21,315 nucleotides of DNA, taken from Chara braunii. Taxonomy: Eukaryota; Streptophyta; Charophyceae; Charales; Characeae. The position numbers and the translations under genes are program-made. Shown in pieces: positions 1 through 8,955 of the stretch. Within the stretch, counting starts at the first letter, position 1; the number at the start of each line of letters is the position of its first letter. The notes beneath the pieces were generated by a model. The model searched no databases, was not told where the DNA came from, and saw only the letters and a list, made by a program, of their open reading frames with translations. The stretch spans positions 3,058,788-3,080,102 of the forward strand of contig BFEA01000120.1 of NCBI GenBank assembly GCA_003427395.1, in the 5' to 3' direction.

Positions 1-46
1 AAGTCCCCACTTAGACTTGGCCAAGGAAGGCCCATAGGCTTTTCAC

Positions 47-264
47 TAAACCACCAGTACTCGGCCCAGCCATCAGTCGCGGGCCTTCCACGTTAACGCG
101 GCGTGTTTCCAAGGCTTAGGGCTACCGGACCGCAATGGCTGGAGGCACCTGGCTGGAGGCACCAGCCAAAAGGAAAACAAAACGCCGCGCTGTCGGTTCG
201 TGAAACTTGGTGCACAGGGTGATTCGACGCTCCGCATCAATACCTGGGCCAAGTACTACGGTGG
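47..264. mobile_element. Decayed copy A of a short TIR element (MITE-like)
   Basis: This stretch aligns along its length with 573-781. Shared blocks include CCACCAGTACT near the left end, GGCCCAGC, GTTAACGCG, TACCGGACC, CAATGGCTGGA and CCAAGTACT near the right end. Its termini are still weakly inverted (CCACCAGTACTCGGCCCAG against CCAAGTACTACGGTGG) but the TTAA ends of copy B have decayed here. It has no coding capacity. I infer an older copy of the same non-autonomous DNA element. Confidence 0.6.
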
Positions 265-461
265 AGAGCTTGATGTCAGGGGAAACAAGGTAGTGTCACC
301 CGACCTTGTAGCATTGCGCCTCTCAAGACACTCATTGTGTTTTCTTAACTCGTTGCATTAATTACTGAGACTGGACAGTATGGAGAAGAGACTGGCAGGA
401 AGCATTACAATTGTGACGGTCTCTTTTTCTGTTTTTTCAACGCTACAGAGAAGAAACCAGC

Positions 462-463
<2 letters not shown>

Positions 464-549
<86 letters not shown>
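464..549. repeat. (GA)43 microsatellite
   Basis: Uninterrupted GA dinucleotides, 86 bp, lying between the two MITE-like copies. Reading frames through it give only Leu-Ser or Glu-Arg runs and are not genes. Confidence 0.97.
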
Positions 550-553
<4 letters not shown>

Positions 554-572
554 CTATGAGAACAGACTGATG

Positions 573-781
573 TTAAACCACCAGTACTTGGCCCAGCTAT
601 CGGCCGCGGGGCTTCCCCGTTAACGCGCCGCGCCTTTAGGGCTTCGGGGTACCGGACCACAATGGCTGGAAGCGCCAGCCAAAAAAAAGTCGAAACGGTG
701 CCCCGGTGCTTCGGCAAAAATTGGCGTGCAGGGCCATTCCAGGCTCGGCATCGATAGCTGGACCAAGTACTGGTGGTTTAA
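573..781. mobile_element. 209-bp TTAA-flanked MITE-like element, copy B
   Basis: The element begins TTAAACCACCAGTACTTGG and ends with the reverse complement CCAAGTACTGGTGGTTTAA. The inverted termini run about 30 bp (573-602 against 752-781) with one mismatch. TTAA sits at both outer ends, at 573-576 and 778-781. Small size, no open frame, near-perfect terminal inverted repeats and TTAA ends are the hallmarks of a miniature inverted-repeat element of the piggyBac-like (TTAA target) kind. That superfamily assignment is inference. An alternative is a TA-target family whose termini start one or two bases further in. Confidence 0.72.
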
Positions 782-1040
782 TCTTTTATTACATTAGGGT
801 TACTTTGCTGGCATCTGTTGATTGTTCTGTTGCTTTGGAACCAATGGGTTAATTAGTGCCAAGTTTATATTAGATCACGGTTGGACCTCATTTTCATATA
901 TTAGGGCTATTGTGAAATAGGCGGCCTACAGTGGTCTTAAAATTATTTTGGTGTTGTTGGTTGATAGCTCTGTTTGGCTCCTTATTGTTTTGCTAGTCGG
1001 ATTAAGAAATAGGTCGTTTGAATGGGTAGTGGAAGTGGTA
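782..1040. other. No gene seen
   Basis: AT-rich unique sequence between the MITE copy and the retroposon tail. I see no credible reading frame, RNA gene or repeat in it. Confidence 0.6.
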
Positions 1041-1044
1041 GAAG

Positions 1045-1221
1045 AGAAGACGAGAGGAAGAGGTTGCTCTTTTTGCCACAGTTGTGGCCCTGGCTTTGCT
1101 TGACTGGAGAGCCTTGCTCAGCTTGCGTGCTGAGGCAAACTTTGTGAGGGACGTTGGGCCCGTTTCCCGGCATGACAATAACCATTACTCAATACCAAAA
1201 AAAAAAAAAAAAAAAAAAAAA
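1045..1221 (+). mobile_element. LINE-type 3' tail with poly(A), + strand
   Basis: A conserved block at 1148-1172 (GGGACGTTGGGCCCGTTTCC then CGGCA) is followed 24 bp later by A25 at 1197-1221. The same block in reverse orientation sits at the 3' end of the - strand LINE (1593-1617). Weaker similarity extends about 90 bp upstream (TTTTTGCCACAG, GAGAGCC, GCTCA, TGTGAGGGAC against the LINE tail). I read this as a severely 5'-truncated LINE copy, or a SINE that borrows the LINE tail. It has no protein-coding content. Confidence 0.55.
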
Positions 1222-1225
1222 GCGC

Positions 1226-1270
1226 AGCATGAACCCTGCGCAAGGACTCACAGTAGCACTTTCCGAAATG
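1226..1270 (+). pseudogene. U6 snRNA-like fragment
   Basis: Directly after the poly(A) tract the sequence reads AGCATG, two bases, then CCCTGCGCAAGGA. This is the spacing and sequence of the central domain of spliceosomal U6 RNA, with 19 of 21 positions matching the canonical form. A weaker continuation, GCAC....CGAAATG, resembles the U6 region that follows. The 5' stem and 3' terminus of U6 are absent and no snRNA promoter is visible, so this can only be a partial pseudogene. A chance match remains possible because an 11-base part (CTGCGCAAGGA) recurs at 11909 without context. Confidence 0.42.
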
Positions 1271-1541
1271 CATTTGAGCAAGCCACATCTGGATGAATCT
1301 GACCGCAATCACGTCCAGAGCTGTGTGGGGAAAGTCCTCGTGTGACTATATACCCTAATAAAAGAAGTTGGGACTTGATTCTATTGGAGATGCACGCTAT
1401 GGCCATGGTTTGCTATATTATCATGCAACTGACCGGCCGTAGATAATCTAAATTGTAGTATTTCACTCCTCTGCTTGCAGCGGAATCTGTATTTCAACAG
1501 TTCGTTCAGGGGTGTTTTACCATCGGCGCTAGGCAATGGCG
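1271..1541. other. No gene seen
   Basis: Mixed-composition spacer between the U6-like fragment and the LINE poly(A). I see no supported feature. Confidence 0.5.
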
Positions 1542-1592
1542 TTTCTTTTTCTTTTTCTTTTTTTTTTGAGAAAAAAGAAAGAGATCATTGTA

Positions 1593-1617
1593 TGCCAGGA
1601 AACGGGCCCAGTGTCCC
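1593..1617 (-). other. Conserved LINE 3'-tail block
   Basis: On the - strand this reads GGGACACTGGGCCCGTTTCC then TGGCA, directly before the A-rich terminus. It matches + strand blocks at 1148-1172, 13371-13395, 15596-15623 and 16478-16502. It may be the 3' structure recognised by the LINE reverse transcriptase; that role is inference. Confidence 0.6.
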
Positions 1618-1770
1618 TCACATCATTAGCCACGGCCTGAGGGGATGAGCCGGGCTCTGCGGCCAGGCTTAACCCCAACCACAGCAAAAAAACTGATATT
1701 GACTGGCTCTATGCCCTTCTTATCATCCAGTCATCCCTCTGTGAGCTCGTTACAGTGGATACACTTCTTC

Positions 1771-2013
1771 CTTCTTCAACTAACAATCAACTAACAATCA
1801 ACTGACCATCACAATGATGCAGAACCAGGTATAGCTATGTACTACTGTCTACAGCAATTAGAACTTAACTACAACTATAAACTACTACAAGGAACTGTGA
1901 AGAACTGTGAAGAACTATGAAGAACTACAAACGACTATCTACTTCTATCTACCACGACCCAAACTTGTCTATGACTGTCCATGACTGTTGATGACTGTTT
2001 CCACGACTGTTTT
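1771..2013. repeat. Short-period degenerate repeats in the LINE 3' UTR
   Basis: CAACTAACAAT occurs twice near 1778-1801, GAACTGTGAA-type 12-bp units recur at about 1891-1929, and ATGACTGT-type 10-11-bp units recur at about 1971-2013. They lie between the LINE reading frame and its tail, so they belong to its 3' untranslated region. No coding potential. Confidence 0.6.
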
Positions 2014-2090
2014 GACAATGTTGTAAAAATATCACGTACCATTCACTGACACAGCTATCTGTAGCCTTGTACATATATCCACAGCAATCA

Positions 2091-3804
2091 TCAGAAAAAG
2101 GCAGCGAATTTCAGTTCTGGCCGTTTCCCTTCCTCATGGGCTATTGACAACAAGCTCGAGAAAGCCCCCCATTGGGTAACAAACAGCTTGAGTGATTTAG
2201 CAGAGTATCCTTTCTTTTGCACATTGTATTCCCAATCTGCGAGAACCGCCTGCTTTATGCCATATTTGCCTTCCACTCTCACCATTGGAGGTGTTAAACA
2301 TTCTCCCCTTCTCACTGCAGAGTTTCTCAGTGTCCATAAAGTCCTCAGAATCGCCCCCCTGATTGTCTCGTCTGCATAATACAGCTGACTGCCTTGACAA
2401 GTCAATCGGGCCTCTGTTCCCATAAGGACAAACTGGTCTGTCCAGCTTGTGTTGGCTCCCGGGACAGACACCGATCCTCCCCTCCGCCAATCCCAAAAAG
2501 GTCGGGAGAGGTCGCAAAGGAGAGCAAAGTGGTGAATGTATTTTATCCTCGTCCGTGGACGTATCTCGCAACCAGGGGTTGCTTTGGATGTACACCTGGA
2601 ACACCCTCAGGCTGCTGCAACTGGGAGAGACAGGTGCATCATCAGCCACAGCAGGCTCGCATGTTTAACTACTGCTAAATCCATCAACTGTTTCCAAAAT
2701 ATAGGCAATGCTTCGCCAATTCTAAGCAATGAATCTTGTATCCAATCAGCAGTTGTCATTCATCTGTTCGCCACTCTCCAATTGATGTCCGGTTCTGGCG
2801 TAGATAACTGGTAACCCAATTTGGTGGAATACTGATACACAGATATAACTTGATGCCTCTGTTTGGGGTTCTCCCATCCCCAACTCCTGGGATCCACGGA
2901 CAGTAGGTAGGCCGGGTAAGAAAGGCGGTAGGGTCTATAGCCATCTTGGTACTGCAATACGCACACAGGAAGCAATTCTGCAATGGGGGGGACAGGCTAG
3001 TGTTGCGGAGCCAAGGACCTGGTGAGTTTTTCCCCTATCGACGTCCATCCACCTTGCATTGTCCAACAGCAGAACTGGATGTTGGCCACCGGAGAATAGT
3101 CTTCCATTTTTCAAACCACAGTCTGTTCATGGTCCTGGCCCCATTTGTACCACATCACTTTCTCAAATGTCAGGATTTGGCTGTTGGAGTTGAATCAGAT
3201 GCTCCCTCTGGTGCCACAGTCCCACAAGAGTTGGGGCCAGCTCAGAAAAGGGTTTCCAGCCCACATTTTCTACATCCCAAATATCGACGAGGGTTCCTAT
3301 GCCCCGCGACGTCCACGCATCACCGAACGCCCCGGGTCCAAAACAGGCAAAACTTATGTCATCCTGTGAAAGGATACGGATCATACGCGGGTTCTCAAAA
3401 AGAGGCTGTGTCAAGATCCGGTCAATACCCAACAGCGGCTCCTGCAACTTAGGAACTACCGGCTGCCAGGCTTTGATTATACCAGCCCAAATCCCTCCTG
3501 CCATTCTTTTCCTCAGATAAGCAGGGGGGTAAATTGAAAGCCACAATTGTTTAACACTATTCCAATTCCTGTGCGCATAGATCTTAAGCTCTGCTAACTG
3601 CCTCCAAGCTTCCTACAGACCTGCCACCATTGCCCACGGGACCCACCGGGGCAGCAGCGCTGCTACTTGCCGCTCTGGATCCAACAGCGACAGACCACCA
3701 TTCCTTTTGGTTTGAGTGATCACCTCCCATGTGCCTTTCGGTAGAAAAGTTTCCTCATTCATTTCTTCTTTCCACAAGTAGTGAGAAAGCAGATTGCGAG
3801 AAGG
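2091..3804 (-). pseudogene. LINE ORF2 C-terminal remnant (end of RT and post-RT region)
   Basis: The N-terminal open stretch, 3804 to 3616, contains NLLSHYLW, KGTWEVITQTKRNGGLSLLD and ERQVAALLPRWVPW. This is the pattern that closes the reverse-transcriptase domain in plant LINEs (a K..GGL.L.D motif, then a segment with aromatic and basic residues). A TAG at 3613-3615 interrupts it. The same frame then continues to 3163 with PPAYLRKRM, QPLFENPRM, TSRGIGTLVDIWD and GWKPFSEL, typical of the LINE region after the RT. Further pieces in other frames follow (YQYSTKLGY near 2830; ADETIRGAILRTLWTLRNSA near 2340), the last resembling the zinc-binding C-terminal region of plant LINEs. At least two frameshifts and one nonsense codon make this non-functional. 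The catalytic RT motifs lie upstream of the truncation and are missing. Confidence 0.75.
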
Positions 3805-3807
3805 TCA

Positions 3808-4209
3808 GGGTGAATGGTGGGCCACATCCCAGCCCAGCGCGGCCAGGAGCGCTGCGCCCCACCCGCGCAGAGGGACCGAGCGACGCCGGGCAGTAGCAAC
3901 GACGTGAGGGAGGGTGCAGTGCAGCGGCGCGCTGCAATGTCGAGGGGGGGAGGTGAGGTGGTTGAGTGGCTTGGGGCGCACGGAGGATGATGGGAAGGAT
4001 GGTGATGAGGACGAGTTGTGGTTGCTTGCATGAAGATGTTGGTGATGGCACCGCGCGAGGAGTGGTTGGCGACAATGTCACATGAGGGTTCACGGTTAGT
4101 AGCTCAGTCTCCTCCGCTCTGCTTCATCTACAGTGTGTGGAGTGGCAGACAAAGGGTTCTGCTGAGGGCTTGAATCTCCTGTGGTAACTCGTCGACGGGC
4201 TCAACGAGG
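3808..4209. other. GC-rich stretch without a supported gene
   Basis: High-GC sequence with purine-rich runs (3940-4010). Proline- and alanine-rich frames on the - strand are a by-product of composition. This is the left flank of the LTR element insertion. Confidence 0.5.
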
Positions 4210-4214
4210 CGTTA
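4210..4214 (+). repeat. Target-site duplication, left copy (CGTTA)
   Basis: CGTTA directly precedes the 5' LTR and recurs exactly at 10251-10255 after the 3' LTR. A 5-bp duplication is the usual size for Ty3-type integration. Confidence 0.93.
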
Positions 4215-4267
4215 TGTTACATGCTGCGCCTGCAACAGGCTGCACGGGCCACTTTCAGGCCCGTGAC

Positions 4268-4292
4268 GTTTTCAGGCCAAAAGCCTGAAAAC
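4268..4292 (+). promoter_or_regulatory. U3 hairpin, 10-bp perfect stem
   Basis: GTTTTCAGGC, loop CAAAA, GCCTGAAAAC. The 3' LTR copy (9008-9032) has one G-to-A change that opens one pair. It sits in a cluster of at least seven TTTCAG/CTGAAA-type motifs in both orientations between 4250 and 4445. A cis-regulatory role is inference. Confidence 0.5.
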
Positions 4293-4374
4293 AAGGGCCT
4301 ACAGGCCCCGTGTCGTTTCAGCCTGAAAGCCTGAAAACAAGGGCCTACAGGCCCTGTGTCGCTTCAGCCTAAAT
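4283..4374 (+). repeat. 46-bp tandem duplication in 5' LTR U3
   Basis: Units begin GCCTGAAAACAAGGGCCTAC at 4283 and 4329. The 3' LTR retains one full unit and a second that lacks about 14 bp. Confidence 0.8.
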
Positions 4375-4589
4375 CAGGGCCTTTCCCGTCCTGAGTCCTT
4401 TCAGCCTGAAACTGAGGGCCATTTTCAGGCCCTCATGAGTTCGGCCTGCCCCGAAACTCAGGCACCAAACCAGGGTTTTAGCTCAGGCCATTTTTGGCCC
4501 ATTTTCAAGACAACCTTCGTTTGAGCTTCAACCCCAGGGTCTGGCACGTTTTGGCATTGGCAAGAGCAGCCTCTTGGACGGGCCAGCAC

Positions 4590-4596
4590 TATAAAG
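4590..4596 (+). promoter_or_regulatory. Probable LTR TATA box
   Basis: TATAAAG lies about 375 bp into the LTR. It is conserved as TATAAAAG at 9316-9323 in the 3' LTR. Transcription would start some 25-35 bp downstream, making the sequence before it U3. A second TATAAAG (5434-5440, and 10112-10118 in the other LTR) lies near the LTR end and is a less likely promoter. Confidence 0.6.
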
Positions 4597-4735
4597 GACT
4601 GGCCCGCCCTGCAGGCTGCAGGTGGTTCCTAGGTACTTCCCAGGCACTTCACCTGCAGTTCAGGAGGCAGGAGGCAGTCTTCAAGATTCGCCAGCAACAC
4701 TCTGGAGAAGCGCTGCAGTAGTAGTAGTCACGCAA

Positions 4736-4830
4736 GCAGTAGTCTTCAGCGCTGGGCGCTAGAAGCGTTAGCAGTAGTCTTCAGCGCTGGGTGCTAGTAG
4801 CGTTAGCAGTAGTCTTCAGCGCTGGGCGCC
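4736..4830 (+). repeat. 35-bp tandem repeat in 5' LTR, 2.7 copies
   Basis: Units start GCAGTAGTCTTCAGCGCTGG at 4736, 4771 and 4806. The 3' LTR has 1.7 copies (9462-9521), so copy number has changed since insertion by slippage or unequal exchange. Confidence 0.88.
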
Positions 4831-5574
4831 ATAGGAGCTAGAGTAGTGCTAGAGAGAGAGAGATTGGGCGGAGGCCAGGGAGACTTACCTGCAGCGTCGT
4901 TGCTCCAGCTTCGTCTTAGAGGTACCTGCAGCAAGCGCCATCTTCACAGGTTAGTACCTGGCACGTGACATATGAGCGAGAGAGAGTTCTTCTTCTTCCT
5001 CTTTTCAGTCCACCATCTCCCTCTCACCCTCTCGTTATCTGACTTCACTGCATCAGCAGACTATGAGAGAGAGAGAGAGAGAGCTTGGTGACATTTGGAT
5101 CCAGACTCGACATTGGACTTCAGACATTTTGACGAGGGATTATTTGGGACTTGAAACGAGACTTGGTTTTGACGACTTTCCCATCTCTCCCCTCCTCTTC
5201 TCCGTCTGATTCCCTCCTCTTTGTTTGTGCATGAGCTGGACCTAGCGCCTCTTCCTGTGTATAGCGCCAGGCTCCCTTCACACTGTGTGGTGAGAATGAT
5301 GTATGTTTAGTCTGTGTTGCAACATTGATTGGGCTAGTCATTAGTATTCTAACATTCTCCAGCACTATCTTGTACTACGTGAAAGAGGTCAGTCCCGGTC
5401 AGGCCAGGGTTTGTATCTAAGTCTTCCCTGCTCTATAAAGCACCATTCTTGTATGTATCGGAATGCACACTGCTTGTTGAGATTCTACTTGCGCTGCATT
5501 GTCCAATTAGTCCTTTTTATCACATTGCCGATCCTTGGTTATTATGTACATCTCCGAACTGGGCATGTACCAGT

Positions 5575-5586
5575 TGGTATCAGAAC
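5575..5586 (+). other. Primer-binding site (initiator Met tRNA type)
   Basis: TGGTATCAGAAC begins two bases after the 5' LTR. It matches the plant initiator Met tRNA site TGGTATCAGAGC at 11 of 12 positions and would prime minus-strand DNA synthesis. The mismatch is a G-to-A transition consistent with decay. Confidence 0.9.
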
Positions 5587-6394
5587 AACGCACGTGAATC
5601 AGGACAACCTGATCTGACACGTGTGCGGGGACTAGGTAGCTGATTTGTTTGATTGATTGATTAGAGCACACTAGTTAGCCCCCAAAATCACGATTTTGAC
5701 CTCACTGCCGAAAATCGAAATTTTTTTTTCTTTTCTTTTCTTGGATTTTGTTTTCTCGCTATTTCTGTTGTGGAAAATCGCAATAGCACAACATCTGAAA
5801 TTTCCGATTTCGTGTTCTGAAAATTCGAAATTTCGTTGTTGAAAATCCGGAATATCTTTTTTTCGAAAACTTCGATTTCCTTTTGCAATTTCCCGTTATT
5901 TGGAAATCCGGAATATTTTTATTACAAGATCCGGTTTTTTTTTTTAACGGTACGGGAATCCCTCTTGCAGTTATCATTCTCCAACTGCGCGTACTCTCAT
6001 CTGAGTAATTCCGAAATTTTTTTATTTTTTTTTGACTTCATTTTCCGAATTCTTTTATCAGAAAATCATTTGCGGTCTGAAAGTTTGAAATTTTTCTCAT
6101 GGATAATTTCGCACTTCAGGGGACTTGGGAGGCCTACTGAACTTGCAAACGAGTATTTTTTTCTTTTTCTCGAATTTTTTTGCAAAGTTCAAACTTTTCT
6201 TTTTTTGATTAGTGGCTCCTTATCTGGGTGATTTATCCCACCCCTCCCCACCTATGTTGTTGCCCCCTCTGGTCTTCTCTCTATCTCCCTCCGGGTACCC
6301 CCTGCGGCTGCATTGGTGAGTTGCCACGTCAGCAGGACACGGCAGCAGTGCCACGTCAGCAACCAGTCACCACAGCAGCAGATCACGTCATTGC
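5587..6394 (+). other. Retrotransposon 5' untranslated leader
   Basis: AT-rich leader with repeated phrases such as AAATCCGGAATAT (5845 and 5905), TTCGAAATTT and long T runs. Reading frames through it are rich in Phe and Lys and look fortuitous. The gag start at 6395 is the first ATG opening onto recognisable Gag-like sequence. Confidence 0.6.
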
Positions 6395-7813
6395 ATGGTG
6401 CTCACCCGCTCAAAGACAGGTGGCATGGATCAGCAGCCAAGCGAGACTACCGAGGCCTATGAGGCCCGCATGCTGGACATGGTAGCAGAGTTCAAGCAAC
6501 AGGCAGCTGCGGCAACATCCACACGTAAGAAGGAAGATGAGGACGTAGAGGAACAGCGTCGCCTCGCTGAACAGCAGCGACAGGAGAACGCTAAGGCAGC
6601 AAGGAAAGCCACAGACGAACGCCGTCGACTACGCCGAGACAAACTCCTAGAATGCGAGGGGGACATCGAGGTGATCGTCGGCGAATGTGCAGTGGCTGCT
6701 GAAGAGGAGGGTGCCCCCCCCCCTGTGCGTGGCCTTGCAAGCACAATCGAACATGTGAGCGACTTGGTCGCCACCTGTGCAGCACAGAAGAGGACATCCT
6801 CTGCGTGGACACCCTGGTCCAAAAGCAGATTCGAATTACCGATGAACTGCTTGATCGGGTACGCCGGCTGGAACAACAGCCGCCCCCGCCAGACCCTCCA
6901 ACTTGACAGACCGCGTCAACGTCTTGGAAATCGACGTCGAGACTCTCAAGGGCGGCGCTCTAGCAACAAATCAGCGGATCCGCCGCAGCCAATCCGACAG
7001 CGACTACTCGCGAGAGCATCCCAAAGTTTGACGGACTGCCGATCTTCTGCGATGCAACGAACACGGACCCGATCCCATGGTGGCGCCTGTTCAAGTTGAC
7101 GTTGGACATTCACCACGTCATCAACCCGAACTGGCACGCATACGCGTGCCAGGCATGGCTGGAATACATGTTGTCCACGCACAACGTCGCAGTCTCCAAG
7201 CTGCATACGAACATCAGCTGGGCTGATCTCAAGGCAGGATGGCATAAGCGGTTCCAAGTGGAGTTGCCCGAGCTTCAGGCAGCTGAGAAACTTCAACGGT
7301 TCTATCAGAACGACCTGCCAAGCACGGAATGGATAACCGAGTACCAACGCTTGGCGTCCACGCCCAACTTGCCCTCAACCTTTGTCGGCATCAAGCACTT
7401 CTTCATCAGGAGGAGCTGCCTGGCGTTGCGGACGCCTTTACGCAAGTTGCGGAGACGCTCACCACAAGTGAGCAGCTTTTTTATAATGCCTCACAGATCA
7501 TCGTGACGAACATCGAAGCCAAGAATTCGGGTCATTCGTCTGCTGCAGGTCAGGGCAGAGGTCAGCACCGGTCGAAAGTGGCCATGGTCGCAGCAACTAC
7601 AGCGACCGATCCTTCAAACGAGGCTGCCTTTCTGAGGAAGGAGACAGATTGGCAGCCGCTCGGGATGGTGGCCGCCCGGCCAGAGGGCGAGGACGCAGCA
7701 AACCGAAGACACACAACAATTCACCCCCTGGGGCCGGACCAGCGGCTCAAGAGCCTCAGACACATTACGGTATATCGGAAGGCGTGTATCGCATCCGTAC
7801 TAAGTACCGATAC

Positions 7814-7855
7814 TGCTTGGGGTGCAACATCGCGGTGCACGACACCGCAACGTGC
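7814..7855 (+). other. CCHC zinc knuckle of Gag
   Basis: CLGCNIAVHDTATC fits C-x2-C-x4-H-x4-C exactly. This is the nucleocapsid RNA-binding knuckle. It follows a basic RG-rich stretch (RPARGRGRSKPK) as expected. It lies in frame 2 while the flanking sequence reads in frame 3. Confidence 0.88.
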
Positions 7856-8384
7856 CCCACGCAAGTCAAAGGCAAATTCCCTCGGGAAGGTTAGCACCCC
7901 CGAGAGTGATGCGGCTGCAGTCTCGACGCCTTCGGAATCGGTTGCTTCGCGAGCAACCTCTCTTCATTCTGAGGCACATGCGGAAGTCGGCAGTCCTCTG
8001 TTATATTCTTATGAGGACTATGCTGCCCAGCTCGTTCCTTCGTTGGGTTCTTAAGCTCAAGGACAAGATGTGTGTGTGGCTCCCTCTCCGTCCGGCAGCA
8101 GCAACAATAAATCGTCTTCAAGTGGTTCTTCAAGGGATTCGACGCACGAGTTCAACATAGACGTCTTGGACCCGTTAACGTCCGAGGATTTTGCATGGCT
8201 TCCTCTCCCTTCCACAGGTTGCTTGTCGGGACCGCAATGCGCCCATCTCCACACATACTTAGCCTTCTATGCACCACCACCTTCGCCGACGGATGACGAA
8301 GCTACGGTGGGGGACATCCTTGTGTATATTACCAAGGTGGCCCGTGAGTTTCGCATGCAGCGGTACGATGATAACAATGCACCG

Positions 8385-8656
8385 CTCCTTTACGTCCGCA
8401 TCCAAGTTGGGCAAGTGTCCTGCAGCGCTTTGCTCGATAGCGGCGCGACTCACAATTTCATCAGCCAGTCCTTTATCCAAAGGGCCGGCCTTGGCGCACA
8501 AGTTCGAAGGAAGCCAAATCCGACGGCGATCAAGTTGGCGGACGGTCGAACGCAACAACTCCTCGATCGCTACATTGCAGTTGTGCCGGTTTATTTCGCA
8601 CCACGTTCGACGTCTTAGACACGGGCTTCGACATTATTTTGAGGATGCCTTGGCTT
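8385..8656 (+). pseudogene. Retropepsin-like aspartic protease domain
   Basis: YVRIQVGQVSCSALLDSGAT leads into the active-site motif DSGATHNF at 8436-8459, followed by IKLADG. The second conserved motif, DIILRMPWL at 8630-8656, lies in another frame. Ty3-type proteases usually have D-I-I-L-G-M-x-W-L there, so the Gly is replaced by Arg. The frame change near 8605 separates the two halves. The catalytic Asp is present but the domain cannot be made as one chain. Confidence 0.85.
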
Positions 8657-8942
8657 GCAAGTGCGGATCCCACAGTTAACTTCCATCAGCGGACACTTCT
8701 CGTTCGTGACGCCTTCGGCGTCGAGGTGCCGTGTGCCATTCCTCTTCTGCACTCCTCGATCCGGTGCCAAGTTGTAACGGCCAAGTCTTTTCGGGCCACT
8801 TACGCTTACGAGCGGACCGGCGAGATAGGCCTATGTTTTCTCAAGTTGCAAGGCAAGCCGGTATCTTCGGCTCCACGTCGCACCCGTATCCACGTTCCAC
8901 CTTCAGATCGTCAACTTTGCCCTTACCCCGGCTTGACTTCAT

Positions 8943-8955
8943 AAGGAGGGGGGGG
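8943..8955 (+). other. Polypurine tract
   Basis: AAGGAGGGGGGGG directly abuts the TGTTAC start of the 3' LTR. It would prime plus-strand synthesis. The final stop codon of the pseudogene overlaps its first bases. Confidence 0.92.

Larger units (their letters stand above)
1542..3804 (-). mobile_element. 5'-truncated LINE (non-LTR retrotransposon)
   Basis: Read on the - strand, the element starts inside the C-terminal part of a LINE reverse-transcriptase polyprotein (about 3804), runs through the post-RT region to a last open stretch ending at 2091, has a 3' untranslated region of about 470 bp, then the tail block at 1617-1593, and ends in an A-rich tract at 1567-1542. Loss of the 5' end is the usual outcome of target-primed reverse transcription. 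I found no clear target-site duplication. The exact 5' boundary is uncertain because a stop in the RT frame at 3805-3807 is followed upstream by unrelated GC-rich sequence. Confidence 0.7.
4215..5572 (+). repeat. 5' LTR (1358 bp)
   Basis: Starts TGTTACATG and ends CATGTACCA, near-inverted ends. It aligns end to end with 8956-10250. It is longer than the 3' LTR mainly through one extra 35-bp tandem unit (4736-4830), a more complete second 46-bp unit (4283-4374) and about 20 bp near 5030 that the other copy lacks. A TATA box lies at 4590-4596, and CAG|GTTAGT at 4947-4955 is a possible splice donor. About 16 differences from the 3' LTR are seen in the roughly 190 bp from 5105. Confidence 0.95.
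6395..8944 (+). pseudogene. gag-protease polyprotein, multiply frameshifted
   Basis: The start MVLTRSKTGG at 6395 leads into a basic, heptad-rich coiled coil (about 6480-6640, EEQRRLAEQQRQENAKAARK). The reading then moves between frames: frame 2 to about 6790, frame 1 to 6899 (QIRITDELLDRVRRLEQQ), frame 3 to about 7023, frame 1 for the Gag core (7024 to about 7425: FDGLPIFCDATNTDPIPWW, ISWADLKAGWHKRFQVE, WITEYQRL), frame 3 to about 7645, frame 2 for the zinc knuckle, frame 3 again to about 8605, and frame 2 to the TAA at 8942. A TAA at 8052-8054 also interrupts frame 3. Gag would form the particle and bind RNA; the protease would cut the polyprotein. The reading ends one base before the polypurine tract with no RT sequence. 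I infer decay by small indels after insertion. Confidence 0.85.

Noticed and set aside
358-717. 119-codon - strand frame through the GA tract
   Set aside because: Half of it is Leu-Ser repeats from the microsatellite, and the rest is MITE sequence.
3755-4093. Pro/Ala-rich frames on the - strand
   Set aside because: Composition effect of GC-rich sequence, partly overlapping the LINE remnant in another frame.
5688-6231. Frames rich in Phe, Lys and Ser in the retrotransposon leader
   Set aside because: Open on both strands in AT-rich repeated sequence before the gag start; no Gag similarity.
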